Source of the DNA: Gammaproteobacteria bacterium
Lineage (GTDB): Bacteria > Pseudomonadota > Gammaproteobacteria > SZUA-229
Assembly (NCBI GenBank): GCA_011051475.1
Contig: DRLE01000115.1
Span: 1-15,675, forward strand
Length of the DNA stretch: 15,675 nt
Direction of reading: 5' to 3'
Positions 1-7,393 of the stretch are shown here, piece by piece. The number at the start of each line of letters is the position of its first letter. Position 1 is the first letter of the stretch. The notes beneath the pieces were generated by a model that saw only the letters and a program-made list of their open reading frames with translations, was not told the DNA's origin and did not search any database. The position numbers and the translations under genes are program-made.

Positions 1-3
1 AAA

Positions 4-726
4 ATGCAGTTAATGGCCGATTTTTTTCAGAACGACGCCTGCCGCGTGGCTCAGGGCCTGCTGGGGAAGGTCATCCGTCGCCGGGTACAGACCCCGAACG
101 GGGCATACTGGCTGGCGGCACGTATTATCGAAACCGAGGCCTATTACCTTGATGAGCGAGGCAGCCACGCCTCACTGGGCTACACTGAAAAACGCCGGGC
201 CCTGTTTATGCCGGCTGGCACGATCTACATGTACTACGCCCGTGGCGGCGATTCGCTCAATATCAGCACACAGGGCGAAGGCAATGCGGTGCTGATCAAG
301 GCGGCTTTTCCGTACGAGGACGATCTCACCCACGCTCAGGCTATCGCCATCATGCAGCAGCTGAACCCGGGCGCTGATGGCCAACCCCGCCCGGTCGAGA
401 AACTCTGTCGCGGCCAGACCCTGCTGTGCCGTTCACTGGCAATAAAAGTACCCGACTGGGATGCAGAACAGTTTGATAAAGATTGTTTTTATATCGATGA
501 TACCGGCCTGCAGGCTGAAAAAATCATACAGACCACCCGCCTGGGTATCCCGAGCGGTCGCGATGAACACCTGCACTACCGCTTTATCGACCATGATTAT
601 GCCCGCTTCGCCACCAGCAATCCGCTGACAAAACGCGGCTGGCGCGAGGGCCGTGAATACCGCATTATTCACACGCCATCCACGCCAGCGCACACGATCA
701 CACCAACACACAGGGACCAGGAATAA
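4..726 (+). CDS. mpg: DNA-3-methyladenine glycosylase (AAG/MPG family)
   Basis: This is a monofunctional DNA glycosylase of the mammalian-type AAG/MPG family, which removes alkylated purines such as 3-methyladenine at the start of base-excision repair in the cytoplasm. The 240-residue product spans the whole fold. The IETEAY motif at about residues 42-47 holds the likely catalytic Glu45 and the damage-stacking Tyr47. His55 and the LNISTQG loop (Asn86) match active-site positions of human AAG. GIPSGRDEH near residue 180 is the usual C-terminal motif. Only three bases precede the ATG, so no ribosome site can be seen. Met4 (MADFFQ) or a start outside the window is possible. The gene ends 2 bp before nei and is probably cotranscribed with it. 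The residue roles come from family knowledge; the alignment was done by eye. Confidence 0.93.
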   Translation: MQLMADFFQNDACRVAQGLLGKVIRRRVQTPNGAYWLAARIIETEAYYLDERGSHASLGYTEKRRALFMPAGTIYMYYARGGDSLNISTQGEGNAVLIKAAFPYEDDLTHAQAIAIMQQLNPGADGQPRPVEKLCRGQTLLCRSLAIKVPDWDAEQFDKDCFYIDDTGLQAEKIIQTTRLGIPSGRDEHLHYRFIDHDYARFATSNPLTKRGWREGREYRIIHTPSTPAHTITPTHRDQE

Positions 727-728
727 AC

Positions 729-1574
729 ATGCCCGAAGGCCCGGAAATAAAACGCATTGCCGATGAACTGGCAGCCGCACTGGCCGGCAGAAAAATCACC
801 CGGGTATTTTTCACCTTTAAACGGCTGCACCGTTACCGGAAAAAACTCACCGGCGCAAAAATCATCGCTATCAGCGCCCGCAGCAAGGCCATTATCACCC
901 GCCTGGATAATGGTCTGAGCATTTACAGTCATAATCAGCTATATGGCCGCTGGCAGATTCTTCCCGAGGGCGACTATCCGCAAAGCTCACGCAGTCTGCG
1001 CCTGGCGATTCATACAAAAGACACCATGGCCCTGCTCTATAGCGCCTCGGACATCGAAGTGCTGGAAACAGGCCGGCTCAGCCAGCATCCTTACCTGAAA
1101 AAACTGGGGCCGGAGCTGCTTGATGAGAATACCACGACCGAGGATATTATCAGCCGCTTTGAAGACACACATTTTCACCGGCGCGCTCTGGCGGGACTGC
1201 TGCAGGATCAGTCATTTATTGCCGGCATGGGCAACTATCTGTGTTGCGAGGCGCTGTATATCAGCGGTATTTATCCTGCCGCACGGCTGGCGGATCTCGA
1301 CAGAAAACAGCGTGAACGGCTGGCGAGAAACTGCCTGAAGCTTACCCGGCAAAGCTACCGAACCGGTGGCATTACCAACCAGCTGAAGCGGGCCAATGCC
1401 CTGCGCAAACAGGGTGTGGCATTTGAAGATTACCGGTTTTATGTCTACCGGCGTGATGGCCTGCCCTGTTATCAGTGTGGTGCAACAATTATTAAAGAGC
1501 GGTTTGCCGGGAAAACAGCCTATCTCTGCCCGCAGTGCCAGCCGGTCTGTTCACATACCCGCTCACACCATTAA
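729..1574 (+). CDS. nei: endonuclease VIII (Fpg/Nei family DNA glycosylase/AP lyase)
   Basis: This is a bifunctional glycosylase/beta,delta-lyase that removes oxidised pyrimidines in base-excision repair. It starts MPEGPEI, as the family requires: after Met removal Pro2 is the Schiff-base nucleophile and Glu3 the catalytic acid. Lys53 in RSKAIITRL matches the conserved catalytic lysine of E. coli Nei. YSHNQLYG and LLYSASDIE are Nei-specific matches to E. coli Nei, as opposed to Fpg. A C-terminal zinc finger uses Cys247, Cys250, Cys267 and Cys270. At 281 residues it is slightly longer than E. coli Nei (263), with a Cys/His-rich tail after the finger. The start is supported by AGGA about 7 bases upstream. 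The finger has Lys262 where Arg is usual (see findings). It is the second gene of an mpg-nei pair and is followed immediately by a terminator. Confidence 0.95.
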   Translation: MPEGPEIKRIADELAAALAGRKITRVFFTFKRLHRYRKKLTGAKIIAISARSKAIITRLDNGLSIYSHNQLYGRWQILPEGDYPQSSRSLRLAIHTKDTMALLYSASDIEVLETGRLSQHPYLKKLGPELLDENTTTEDIISRFEDTHFHRRALAGLLQDQSFIAGMGNYLCCEALYISGIYPAARLADLDRKQRERLARNCLKLTRQSYRTGGITNQLKRANALRKQGVAFEDYRFYVYRRDGLPCYQCGATIIKERFAGKTAYLCPQCQPVCSHTRSHH

Positions 1575-1611
1575 AAAAGGCTCTCCGTGTTATCACCCGG
1601 AAAGCCTTTTT
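1574..1611. terminator. bidirectional intrinsic terminator between nei and ssb
   Basis: A 14-position stem (1574-1587 with 1598-1611, one C/A mismatch) closes a 10-base loop. The stem base is AAAAA on the left and TTTTT on the right, so it gives a GC-rich hairpin followed by a U-run on either strand. It overlaps the nei stop codon and ends 20 bp before the ssb stop. It therefore probably terminates the convergent mpg-nei and MFS-ssb transcripts. Confidence 0.9.
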
Positions 1612-1630
1612 GATAGTGTCGCAGCGCCCT

Positions 1631-2101
1631 CTAGAACGGAATATCGTCATCGAAGCCGTCATCCACCATGGCCGGCGCCGGCTGCTGTTTTTGCTGTGCC
1701 GGGGCTGACTGTGGCGCGGCCTGCTGCGCCGGCGCGAAACCGCCTTCACCACGGCCGTCGAGCATCTGCATCACCCCGTTAAAGCCGCGTACCACCACTT
1801 CGGTGGTATAACGGTCCTGACCGTCCTGGCCCTGCCATTTGCGGGTCTGCAACTGGCCTTCGATATAGACCTTGGAGCCTTTTTTCAGATACTGGCCGGC
1901 CACTTCCGCCAGCTTGCCAAAAAGCACGACGCGATGCCATTCGGTTTTTTCCTTCATCTCGCCAGTGTTTTTGTCTTTCCATGATTCGGAGGTCGCCAGT
2001 GACAGGTTCGCTACCGCGTCACCGCTGGGCATGTATTTCACTTCCGGATCCGCGCCCAGATTTCCGATTAAAATCACCTTGTTTACGCCACGTTGTGCCA
2101 T
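1631..2101 (-). CDS. ssb: single-stranded DNA-binding protein
   Basis: SSB coats single-stranded DNA during replication, recombination and repair and recruits partner proteins through its acidic C-terminus. The 156-residue product begins MAQRGVNKVILIGNLGADPE, the standard start of the OB-fold domain, which runs to about residue 110. A Gln/Pro/Ala-rich disordered linker follows. The last six residues are DDDIPF, the conserved partner-binding tip. AGGTGA about 8 bases upstream supports the start. The gene lies 20 bp downstream of the MFS transporter gene on the same strand and is probably cotranscribed with it. It ends at the shared terminator opposite nei. E. coli ssb is directly divergent from uvrA; here an MFS gene lies between them, an order I recall from Pseudomonas. 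Confidence 0.97.
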   Translation of the reverse strand: MAQRGVNKVILIGNLGADPEVKYMPSGDAVANLSLATSESWKDKNTGEMKEKTEWHRVVLFGKLAEVAGQYLKKGSKVYIEGQLQTRKWQGQDGQDRYTTEVVVRGFNGVMQMLDGRGEGGFAPAQQAAPQSAPAQQKQQPAPAMVDDGFDDDIPF

Positions 2102-2121
2102 TTTCTCTTCACCTGATTTGT

Positions 2122-3537
2122 CTAATTTGATGGTTGTGTTTCAGAGGCTAACGATAACAATTTTTCCTCGTCAAGGATACGTTTTTCAACCTTTAAATAA
2201 GCTACCGCCGACGACCGGTCGGGCTCTTGCACCAGCACGGCTTCGGCCACACCGGGCACCGCAAGCAGCTGCTCGACCTCGACATTGTTGACATTCAGAA
2301 GGTAAGTACTTAAATGTACAGGCTTTTTCATGGTGGCTGCGAGCAGCAGCCAGAACAGCAGGGCGCCCACAGCGGTAAAATAAACACCCTCCACGCCCCA
2401 GTACTGGTGGGCCAGGCCACCGAGTGAACCGCCGGCGAAGGCGCCAAGGAACTGACTGCTGGAATACACCCCCATGGCGGTGCCTTTTTGCGTGGCCCTC
2501 GCGGTTTTACTGATCAGCGACGGCAGGGAGGCCTCCAGCAGGTTAAAACCGGCAAAAAAGATCACCAGACTCACCAGGAACAACCAGCGGCTTTCGCTGA
2601 AAATGAAGCCGAGGGTGGCAACAAGAAGGGTTGCGATGGCGCCGACAAACACCGGCTTCATCAGCTGTTTTTTCTCGGCAATAATAATAAAGGGCACCAT
2701 TAGCAGCAGCGAGATAACGAATACCGGGATATAGACCTCCCAGTGTTCCTGCTCGGGCAGCTGCACGAAATCGCGCAACAGCAGCGGCAGCACCAGAAAC
2801 AGGCTCATCAGGACAAAATGCAGGATAAAGATACCGGCATCCAGACGCAGCAGCTGGCTGTCTCTGAGCACATCACCCAGGCTGGCGGTATTGAGCTGGG
2901 CATCACGGTGAAAACGGCTGTGCAGCGGATCAGGCACGGCAAAATACAGAATCAGCATGCCTACCAGCGCCAGCACCGCGGTACCGTAAAAGATGCCCTG
3001 CAGACCGATCCAGGCGTCAACCAGCGGACCCATGACCATGGACAGGGCAAACGAGGCGCCAATGCTGGCGCCGATCAGCGCCATCATCTTGATGCGATGC
3101 TCTTCACGGGAAAGATCGGCTGCCAGCGCCATCAGGGTGGCGGCAATGGCGCCGGCGCCCTGCAGGGCGCGACCGAATATAATTCCCTCGATACTGTCGG
3201 CACTGCCGGCCACCAGCGAACCGATGGCGTAGATAATCAGGCCGGTATAAATCACCGGCTTGCGGCCGATTTTGTCCGACCACATGGCAAAAGGAATCTG
3301 GAAAATGGCCTGGGTAAGGCCGTATATGCCCAGCGCCAGCCCCATTAAAAACGGCGTTGCCCCGGGCAGCTTTTCGCCATAGAGGGCAAATACCGGTATC
3401 AGCAGGAAAATACCGAACATGCGGAAAGCATAGATTGCCGACAGCGACATGCCGGCGCGACGTTCCATGGCGCCCAGGTTCTCTGCCAGTTTCGCGGCGG
3501 AATCCGTTGCGCCAGGCGTAGCCTCAGATGATGTCAT
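2122..3537 (-). CDS. MFS transporter, YajR-like, with C-terminal YAM domain
   Basis: This is an inner-membrane major facilitator superfamily protein, probably a proton-coupled exporter; its substrate cannot be told from sequence. Its 471 residues start with about 30 hydrophilic residues. About twelve hydrophobic segments follow between residues ~32 and ~403. The loop after the second segment carries motif A (DKIGRKP, residues 88-94). After the last membrane segment comes a soluble domain of about 45-60 residues (from ~411, starting NVNNVEVEQLL). It resembles the ferredoxin-like YAM domain described for E. coli YajR. The start used is the ATG at 3537; Met24 (MERRAGM) or Met30 are alternatives, since no clear ribosome site is seen. 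Upstream lies a 10-bp tandem repeat that duplicates the start region. It is divergent from uvrA and followed by ssb. Confidence 0.88.
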   Translation of the reverse strand: MTSSEATPGATDSAAKLAENLGAMERRAGMSLSAIYAFRMFGIFLLIPVFALYGEKLPGATPFLMGLALGIYGLTQAIFQIPFAMWSDKIGRKPVIYTGLIIYAIGSLVAGSADSIEGIIFGRALQGAGAIAATLMALAADLSREEHRIKMMALIGASIGASFALSMVMGPLVDAWIGLQGIFYGTAVLALVGMLILYFAVPDPLHSRFHRDAQLNTASLGDVLRDSQLLRLDAGIFILHFVLMSLFLVLPLLLRDFVQLPEQEHWEVYIPVFVISLLLMVPFIIIAEKKQLMKPVFVGAIATLLVATLGFIFSESRWLFLVSLVIFFAGFNLLEASLPSLISKTARATQKGTAMGVYSSSQFLGAFAGGSLGGLAHQYWGVEGVYFTAVGALLFWLLLAATMKKPVHLSTYLLNVNNVEVEQLLAVPGVAEAVLVQEPDRSSAVAYLKVEKRILDEEKLLSLASETQPSN

Positions 3538-3551
3538 AGCGTGATGTCATA
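3529..3551 (-). repeat. 10-bp tandem repeat across the MFS gene start
   Basis: The minus-strand decamer TATGACATCA occurs twice with a 13-bp period (3529-3538 and 3542-3551). The downstream copy contains the proposed MFS start ATG (3537). The upstream copy contains a second ATG (3550) in another frame, which opens a 9-codon frame (8 residues plus TGA) ending at 3524 inside the MFS gene. It could be a chance duplication, a regulator-binding direct repeat, or a small overlapping leader ORF. Nothing else distinguishes these options. Confidence 0.5.
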
Positions 3552-3658
3552 TAAACGGAAAACAGCGCGGCATAAGGAAAAAAAACCTGACCAGCCCTTG
3601 CCGCAAATAGTAAAAACCGGCATTCTATCAGATTGCTTTTTTGAAGATACATGCTGTT

Positions 3659-6520
3659 ATGGATACTATCCAGATTCGTGGGGCGCGCACCCACAACCTG
3701 AAAAATATCGACCTTGATATCCCCCGCGACAAACTGATTGTGATTACCGGCCTGTCCGGCTCCGGCAAGTCCTCGCTGGCCTTCGATACCATTTTCGCCG
3801 AGGGTCAGCGCCGCTATGTACAGTCGCTGTCCACCTACGCCCGCCAGTTTCTCTCCATGATGGAAAAGCCCGATATCGATACCATCGAGGGCCTGTCGCC
3901 GGCAATTTCCATCGAGCAGAAAACCACCTCGCACAACCCGCGCTCGACCGTGGGCACGATTACCGAAATCTACGACTACCTGCGCCTGCTGTTCGCCCGC
4001 GCCGGCACCCCGCGCTGCCCCGAGCACGGCACCGAGCTTGAGGCCCAGACCATCAGCCAGATGGTCGACCAGGTACTGGAACTGCCCGAAGGCACGAAAC
4101 TGATGCTGCTGGCGCCGGTGATCCGCGATCGCAAGGGCGAGCACCTGAACCTGTTTGCCGATTTCAAGCAACAGGGCTTTCTGCGCGTCCGCGTCGACGG
4201 CAGGGTTTACGAGCTGGACGAAGTCCCCGAACTGGATCCGAAAAAGAAACATACCATCGAGGTGGTGGTCGACCGTTTCAAGGTGCGCGAGGATATCAAG
4301 ACACGCCTGGCCGAGTCCTTTGAAACCGCGCTGGCGCTGGCCAATGACCTGGCCACCATTGCCTGGATGGACGCCAGCGACAACTCAGGCGAAAAAACCG
4401 ATCTGGTCTTTTCCGCAAAATTCGCCTGCCCGCATTGCGGCTACAATCTGCAGGAACTGGAGCCGCGCCTGTTCTCCTTCAATAATCCGGCCGGCGCCTG
4501 CCCCGAATGTGAAGGCATCGGCCACAATAATTTCTTCGACCCCGAACGCGTGGTAGCGCCGCACCTGAGCCTGGCCGGTGGCGCCATTCGCGGCTGGGAC
4601 AAGCGCAACGCCTATTATTTCAGCATTATCCAGTCGCTGGCAAAACACTACGGCTTTGATGTCGACATACCCTTCGAGCAGCTGCCGGACAATATCAAAC
4701 ACATTCTGCTCTATGGCAGCGGCAAGGAACAGATAAAGTTCCGCTACCCGGGTTATGCCGGGCGCCGCGCAAAACAACGCACGCATGCCTTCGAGGGCGT
4801 GCTGCACACCATGGAGCGGCGCTATCGTGAAACCGAATCCTCGCTGGTGCGCGAGGAACTGTCGAAGTTTCTCTCCGAACAGCCCTGCCCCGAGTGTCAC
4901 GGCACCCGCCTGAACGAAGCCGCGCGCAATGTTTTTATCCTGGACAAAACCCTGGCCGAACTCACCGCCATGCCCATCGAGCAGTCCCACGCTTTCTTCG
5001 AGAAACTGGAACTGCCCGGTCACCGCGGTGAAATCGCGCGCAAGATCAACCGCGAGATTTCCTCGCGCCTGCACTTTCTGGTCAATGTGGGCCTGGAATA
5101 TCTCACCCTGGATCGCAGCTCGGACACCCTCTCCGGCGGCGAGTCACAGCGCATCCGTCTGGCCAGCCAGATCGGCGCCGGCCTGGTCGGCGTCATGTAT
5201 ATTCTCGATGAGCCCTCTATCGGCCTGCACCAGCGCGACAATGACCGCCTGCTGACCACTCTTACCCACCTGCGCGATATCGGCAATACCGTGATTGTGG
5301 TCGAGCATGACGAGGATGCCATTCTCCATGCCGACCATGTCATCGATATCGGTCCCGGCGCCGGCATTCACGGCGGCGAGATCATCGCTGCCGGCACGCC
5401 GAAGCAGATCATGAAAAATACCGATTCGCTGACCGGTCAGTATCTGTCGGGCAAGCGCGAGATCAGGATTCCCGAGCTGCGTCATGAGCACAGTGGCGAA
5501 GTATTCAGCATAAAGGGGGCCAGCGGCAATAACCTGCAGCAGGTCGACCTTGAGATACCCGTTGGCCTGTTTACCTGCATTACCGGCGTTTCAGGTTCAG
5601 GCAAGTCCACCCTGATCAATGACACGCTCTACCCCATTCTGGCCAAGGCCATTAATAACAATTCCATGGCTGCGGCGCCACATGAGTCTTTCAGCGGCGT
5701 CGAGCATTTCGACAAGGTGGTGGACATCGACCAGAGCCCGATCGGCCGTACCCCGCGTTCCAACCCGGCCACCTATACCGGCCTGTTCACGCCCATACGC
5801 GAGCTCTTTGCCGCCACCCAGGAGTCGCGCTCACGCGGCTACCAGCCCGGGCGATTCAGCTTTAATGTCAAGGGCGGACGTTGCGAGGCCTGCCAGGGCG
5901 ATGGCGTGATCAAGGTGGAAATGCATTTTCTGCCCGATGTCTATGTGGAATGCGATGTCTGCAAGGGCCAGCGCTACAATCGCGAAACGCTGGAGATCAA
6001 ATACAAGGGAAAGAACATTCACGAGGTGCTGGAGATGACCATCGAGGATGCGTTGACCTTCTTCGATGCTATTCCGGTGATCAAACGCAAGCTGCAAACC
6101 CTGATGGACGTCGGCCTGGGCTATATCACCCTGGGCCAGCGCGCCACCACCCTCTCCGGCGGCGAAGCGCAGCGCATCAAGCTGTCCAAGGAACTGTCCA
6201 AACGCGATACCGGGCAGACGATTTATATCCTCGACGAACCCACCACCGGCCTGCACTTCTACGATGTACAGCAGCTGCTGGACGTACTCATCCGCCTGCG
6301 CGACCATGGTAATACCATTATTGTCATCGAGCATAACCTGGATATTATCAAGATGGCCGACTGGATCGTCGACCTGGGGCCGGAAGGCGGTTACAAGGGC
6401 GGGCAGATTATTGCCACCGGCACGCCGGAGGAAGTGGCCGAGAACAGTGCATCTTATACCGGGCAATATTTAAAGCGAATTCTTGCTGCAAAGGACGCAA
6501 AGAACGCAAAAAAAAGCTAA
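3659..6520 (+). CDS. uvrA: UvrABC system protein A
   Basis: UvrA is the ABC-type ATPase that, as a dimer with UvrB, finds bulky DNA lesions for nucleotide excision repair. Two ATPase modules are visible. The first has Walker A GLSGSGKS (residues 31-38), zinc module Cys257/260/281/284, signature LSGGE (491-495) and ILDEPSIGLH. The second has Walker A GVSGSGKST from residue 643, zinc finger Cys742/745/765/768, signature LSGGE from residue 832 and ILDEPTTGLH. The chosen ATG at 3659 gives MDTIQIRGARTHNLKNI, the canonical family start. An in-frame TTG at 3641 would add six residues and is less likely. The product is 953 residues against 940 in E. coli. The last 11 residues (Ala/Lys-rich) are encoded by one arm of an inverted repeat. 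It is divergent from the MFS-ssb pair; I saw no convincing LexA box upstream. Confidence 0.97.
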   Translation: MDTIQIRGARTHNLKNIDLDIPRDKLIVITGLSGSGKSSLAFDTIFAEGQRRYVQSLSTYARQFLSMMEKPDIDTIEGLSPAISIEQKTTSHNPRSTVGTITEIYDYLRLLFARAGTPRCPEHGTELEAQTISQMVDQVLELPEGTKLMLLAPVIRDRKGEHLNLFADFKQQGFLRVRVDGRVYELDEVPELDPKKKHTIEVVVDRFKVREDIKTRLAESFETALALANDLATIAWMDASDNSGEKTDLVFSAKFACPHCGYNLQELEPRLFSFNNPAGACPECEGIGHNNFFDPERVVAPHLSLAGGAIRGWDKRNAYYFSIIQSLAKHYGFDVDIPFEQLPDNIKHILLYGSGKEQIKFRYPGYAGRRAKQRTHAFEGVLHTMERRYRETESSLVREELSKFLSEQPCPECHGTRLNEAARNVFILDKTLAELTAMPIEQSHAFFEKLELPGHRGEIARKINREISSRLHFLVNVGLEYLTLDRSSDTLSGGESQRIRLASQIGAGLVGVMYILDEPSIGLHQRDNDRLLTTLTHLRDIGNTVIVVEHDEDAILHADHVIDIGPGAGIHGGEIIAAGTPKQIMKNTDSLTGQYLSGKREIRIPELRHEHSGEVFSIKGASGNNLQQVDLEIPVGLFTCITGVSGSGKSTLINDTLYPILAKAINNNSMAAAPHESFSGVEHFDKVVDIDQSPIGRTPRSNPATYTGLFTPIRELFAATQESRSRGYQPGRFSFNVKGGRCEACQGDGVIKVEMHFLPDVYVECDVCKGQRYNRETLEIKYKGKNIHEVLEMTIEDALTFFDAIPVIKRKLQTLMDVGLGYITLGQRATTLSGGEAQRIKLSKELSKRDTGQTIYILDEPTTGLHFYDVQQLLDVLIRLRDHGNTIIVIEHNLDIIKMADWIVDLGPEGGYKGGQIIATGTPEEVAENSASYTGQYLKRILAAKDAKNAKKS

Positions 6521-6614
6521 AACCATTTTTACTTTTAGCCTGAATGACAGGTTACAAAACACCTCTAATTTTCTAAGCGAGGTGTATTTGCGTTTCTTTG
6601 CGTCCTTTGCGGCA
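6484..6614. repeat. inverted repeat of (GCAAAGRAC) modules at the uvrA 3' end
   Basis: The left arm 6484-6510 and right arm 6587-6614 are reverse complements over 27-28 bases, with one single-base indel and one mismatch. The left arm is built of roughly 9-base units of the GCAAAGRAC type. Between the arms are two smaller hairpins: GCTAAAA/TTTTAGC (6516-6522 with 6533-6539, containing the uvrA stop) and ACACCTC/GAGGTGT (6559-6565 with 6579-6585). The whole could fold as a three-way junction. No proper U-run follows any of the stems, so I do not call it an intrinsic terminator. It fills the uvrA-downstream gap and reaches the start region of the next gene. Confidence 0.85.
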
Positions 6615-6661
6615 AAATGTTTTTACGCTTTTTTTCATTCAACATAAGCTATATTTACCCC

Positions 6662-7120
6662 ATGTCTTTTCTAAACAACTTCCTCGATAAAACCGGCCTT
6701 TCTCTGGTCTTCAAACGCCGCATAGACGATGAAACCCTGATGCATCAAAACCTGGCAATCATTGAACAGGCGCTGGGGGATATCCTGCAGAATATTGAAA
6801 GCGATATTGAGACTGAAAAACAGGGCCTGTTCAAACACCCGGAGAACCCGATCGAAGGCTCGCTGGGCTATCTGCAATATATCATTAACAAACCCTCCGG
6901 TGAGAAGCTGATACTACCCCGCTTCAGCCTGGTGTCCTGCAACAGCATCAAGATGACCGACACCTACCGCAGGCTGAAAGACCGGCTGGCCGAGTCCGGC
7001 TATATTATCGAGCTGAAGGAAGTGAATATCGATTATCAGGGCAATGATACCTATGCCCAGCCGGCGGATATCTTTGATGATTTCGAGCGGTATTTTGTGG
7101 TGCAGATTTCGGGGTGGTGA
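6662..7120 (+). CDS. hypothetical protein, 152 aa
   Basis: I do not recognise this protein. From the ATG at 6662 it gives 152 residues beginning MSFLNNFLDKTGLSLVFKRR. The N-terminal half is rich in Glu, Asp, Ile and Leu and could be helical (about residues 20-55). Around residue 80 there is a GEKLILPRFS segment, and the protein ends FERYFVVQISGW. No signal peptide, membrane segment, zinc motif or known catalytic motif is visible, so it looks cytoplasmic. An in-frame ATG at 6617 would add 15 hydrophobic residues (MFLRFFSF...), but that stretch lies beside the repeat arm and looks like read-through. Neither start has a good ribosome site. The frame is open over its length and codon use resembles its neighbours, so it is probably a real gene. 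It stands alone, bracketed by repeat structures. Confidence 0.65.
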   Translation: MSFLNNFLDKTGLSLVFKRRIDDETLMHQNLAIIEQALGDILQNIESDIETEKQGLFKHPENPIEGSLGYLQYIINKPSGEKLILPRFSLVSCNSIKMTDTYRRLKDRLAESGYIIELKEVNIDYQGNDTYAQPADIFDDFERYFVVQISGW

Positions 7121-7192
7121 GACGTTTCTTTTTATTTTTAACCACAGAGGTCACAGAGGTACACAGAGAAAAGCTTTTATTGTTTTTCGGCA

Positions 7193-7270
7193 TGTCATTG
7201 CGAGCGTAGTGAAACAGAAGTGGTACGCTACCAGCCGTAATCATGCTACTTCTCTACGCTCGCAAAGACA
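7193..7270. repeat. inner inverted repeat A (TGTCATTGCGAGCGTAG type)
   Basis: The arms 7193-7209 and 7254-7270 are complementary over 17 bases with one mismatch. After an unpaired stretch on the left, the stem continues as AGAAGT (7216-7221) with ACTTCT (7248-7253). The GTCATTGCGAGCG core resembles a dispersed palindromic repeat I recall from several proteobacterial genomes. It sits inside the 38-bp outer arms and carries no ORF. Confidence 0.8.
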
Positions 7271-7282
7271 AAAACAAAAAAA

Positions 7283-7310
7283 CTCTGTGGTTAAAAAAAT
7301 AATTGAATAA
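7283..7310. repeat. truncated duplicate of the outer right arm
   Basis: CTCTGTGGTTAAAAAA followed by AATTGAATAA occurs here and again at 7453-7479, in the same orientation, with one indel and one substitution. The first part is the distal portion of the 38-bp outer arm and the second part is its flank. The segment between the copies contains inner repeat B. This suggests that a whole repeat unit was inserted or duplicated. Confidence 0.75.
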
Positions 7311-7314
7311 CTTC

Positions 7315-7393
7315 GTAGGCCAGCATAAGCGATAGCTTTGCTGGCAAATCGTGGCCTTCACAACCGGCAACGCTATCGCTTATGCCAGCCTAC
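7315..7393. repeat. inner inverted repeat B (GTAGGCNNGCATAAGCGATAGC)
   Basis: The 30-base arms 7315-7344 and 7364-7393 pair with four mismatches around a 19-base loop. Two of the mismatches would be G-U pairs in RNA. The core GCATAAGCGATAGC is identical in both arms. It resembles short palindromic extragenic repeats but has no neighbouring transposase. It is nested inside the 38-bp outer arms. Confidence 0.85.

Noticed and set aside
3538..3658. LexA (SOS) box or clear promoters in the MFS-uvrA divergent gap
   Set aside because: I looked for CTG-N10-CAG-like palindromes because uvrA is often SOS-controlled, and found none convincing. No -10/-35 pair stood out on either strand.
3524..4252. 242-codon minus-strand ORF over the uvrA start
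   Set aside because: It is antisense to the conserved UvrA N-terminus, with low-complexity Gly/Ala/Gln content typical of shadow frames. Its only notable part is the short stretch at the MFS start.
5831..6466. 211-codon minus-strand ORF within the uvrA 3' half
   Set aside because: It is antisense to the second UvrA ATPase module and zinc finger. No ribosome site or recognisable motif was seen.
6559..6585. Intrinsic terminator for uvrA from the ACACCTC/GAGGTGT hairpin
   Set aside because: The stem is only 7 bp with a 13-base loop and no T-run follows on the plus strand. On the minus strand only four T follow.
7044..7310. Plus-strand 88-codon ORF running through the repeat region
   Set aside because: It overlaps the end of the 6662-7120 gene in another frame and then reads through the repeat arms, giving a low-complexity product.
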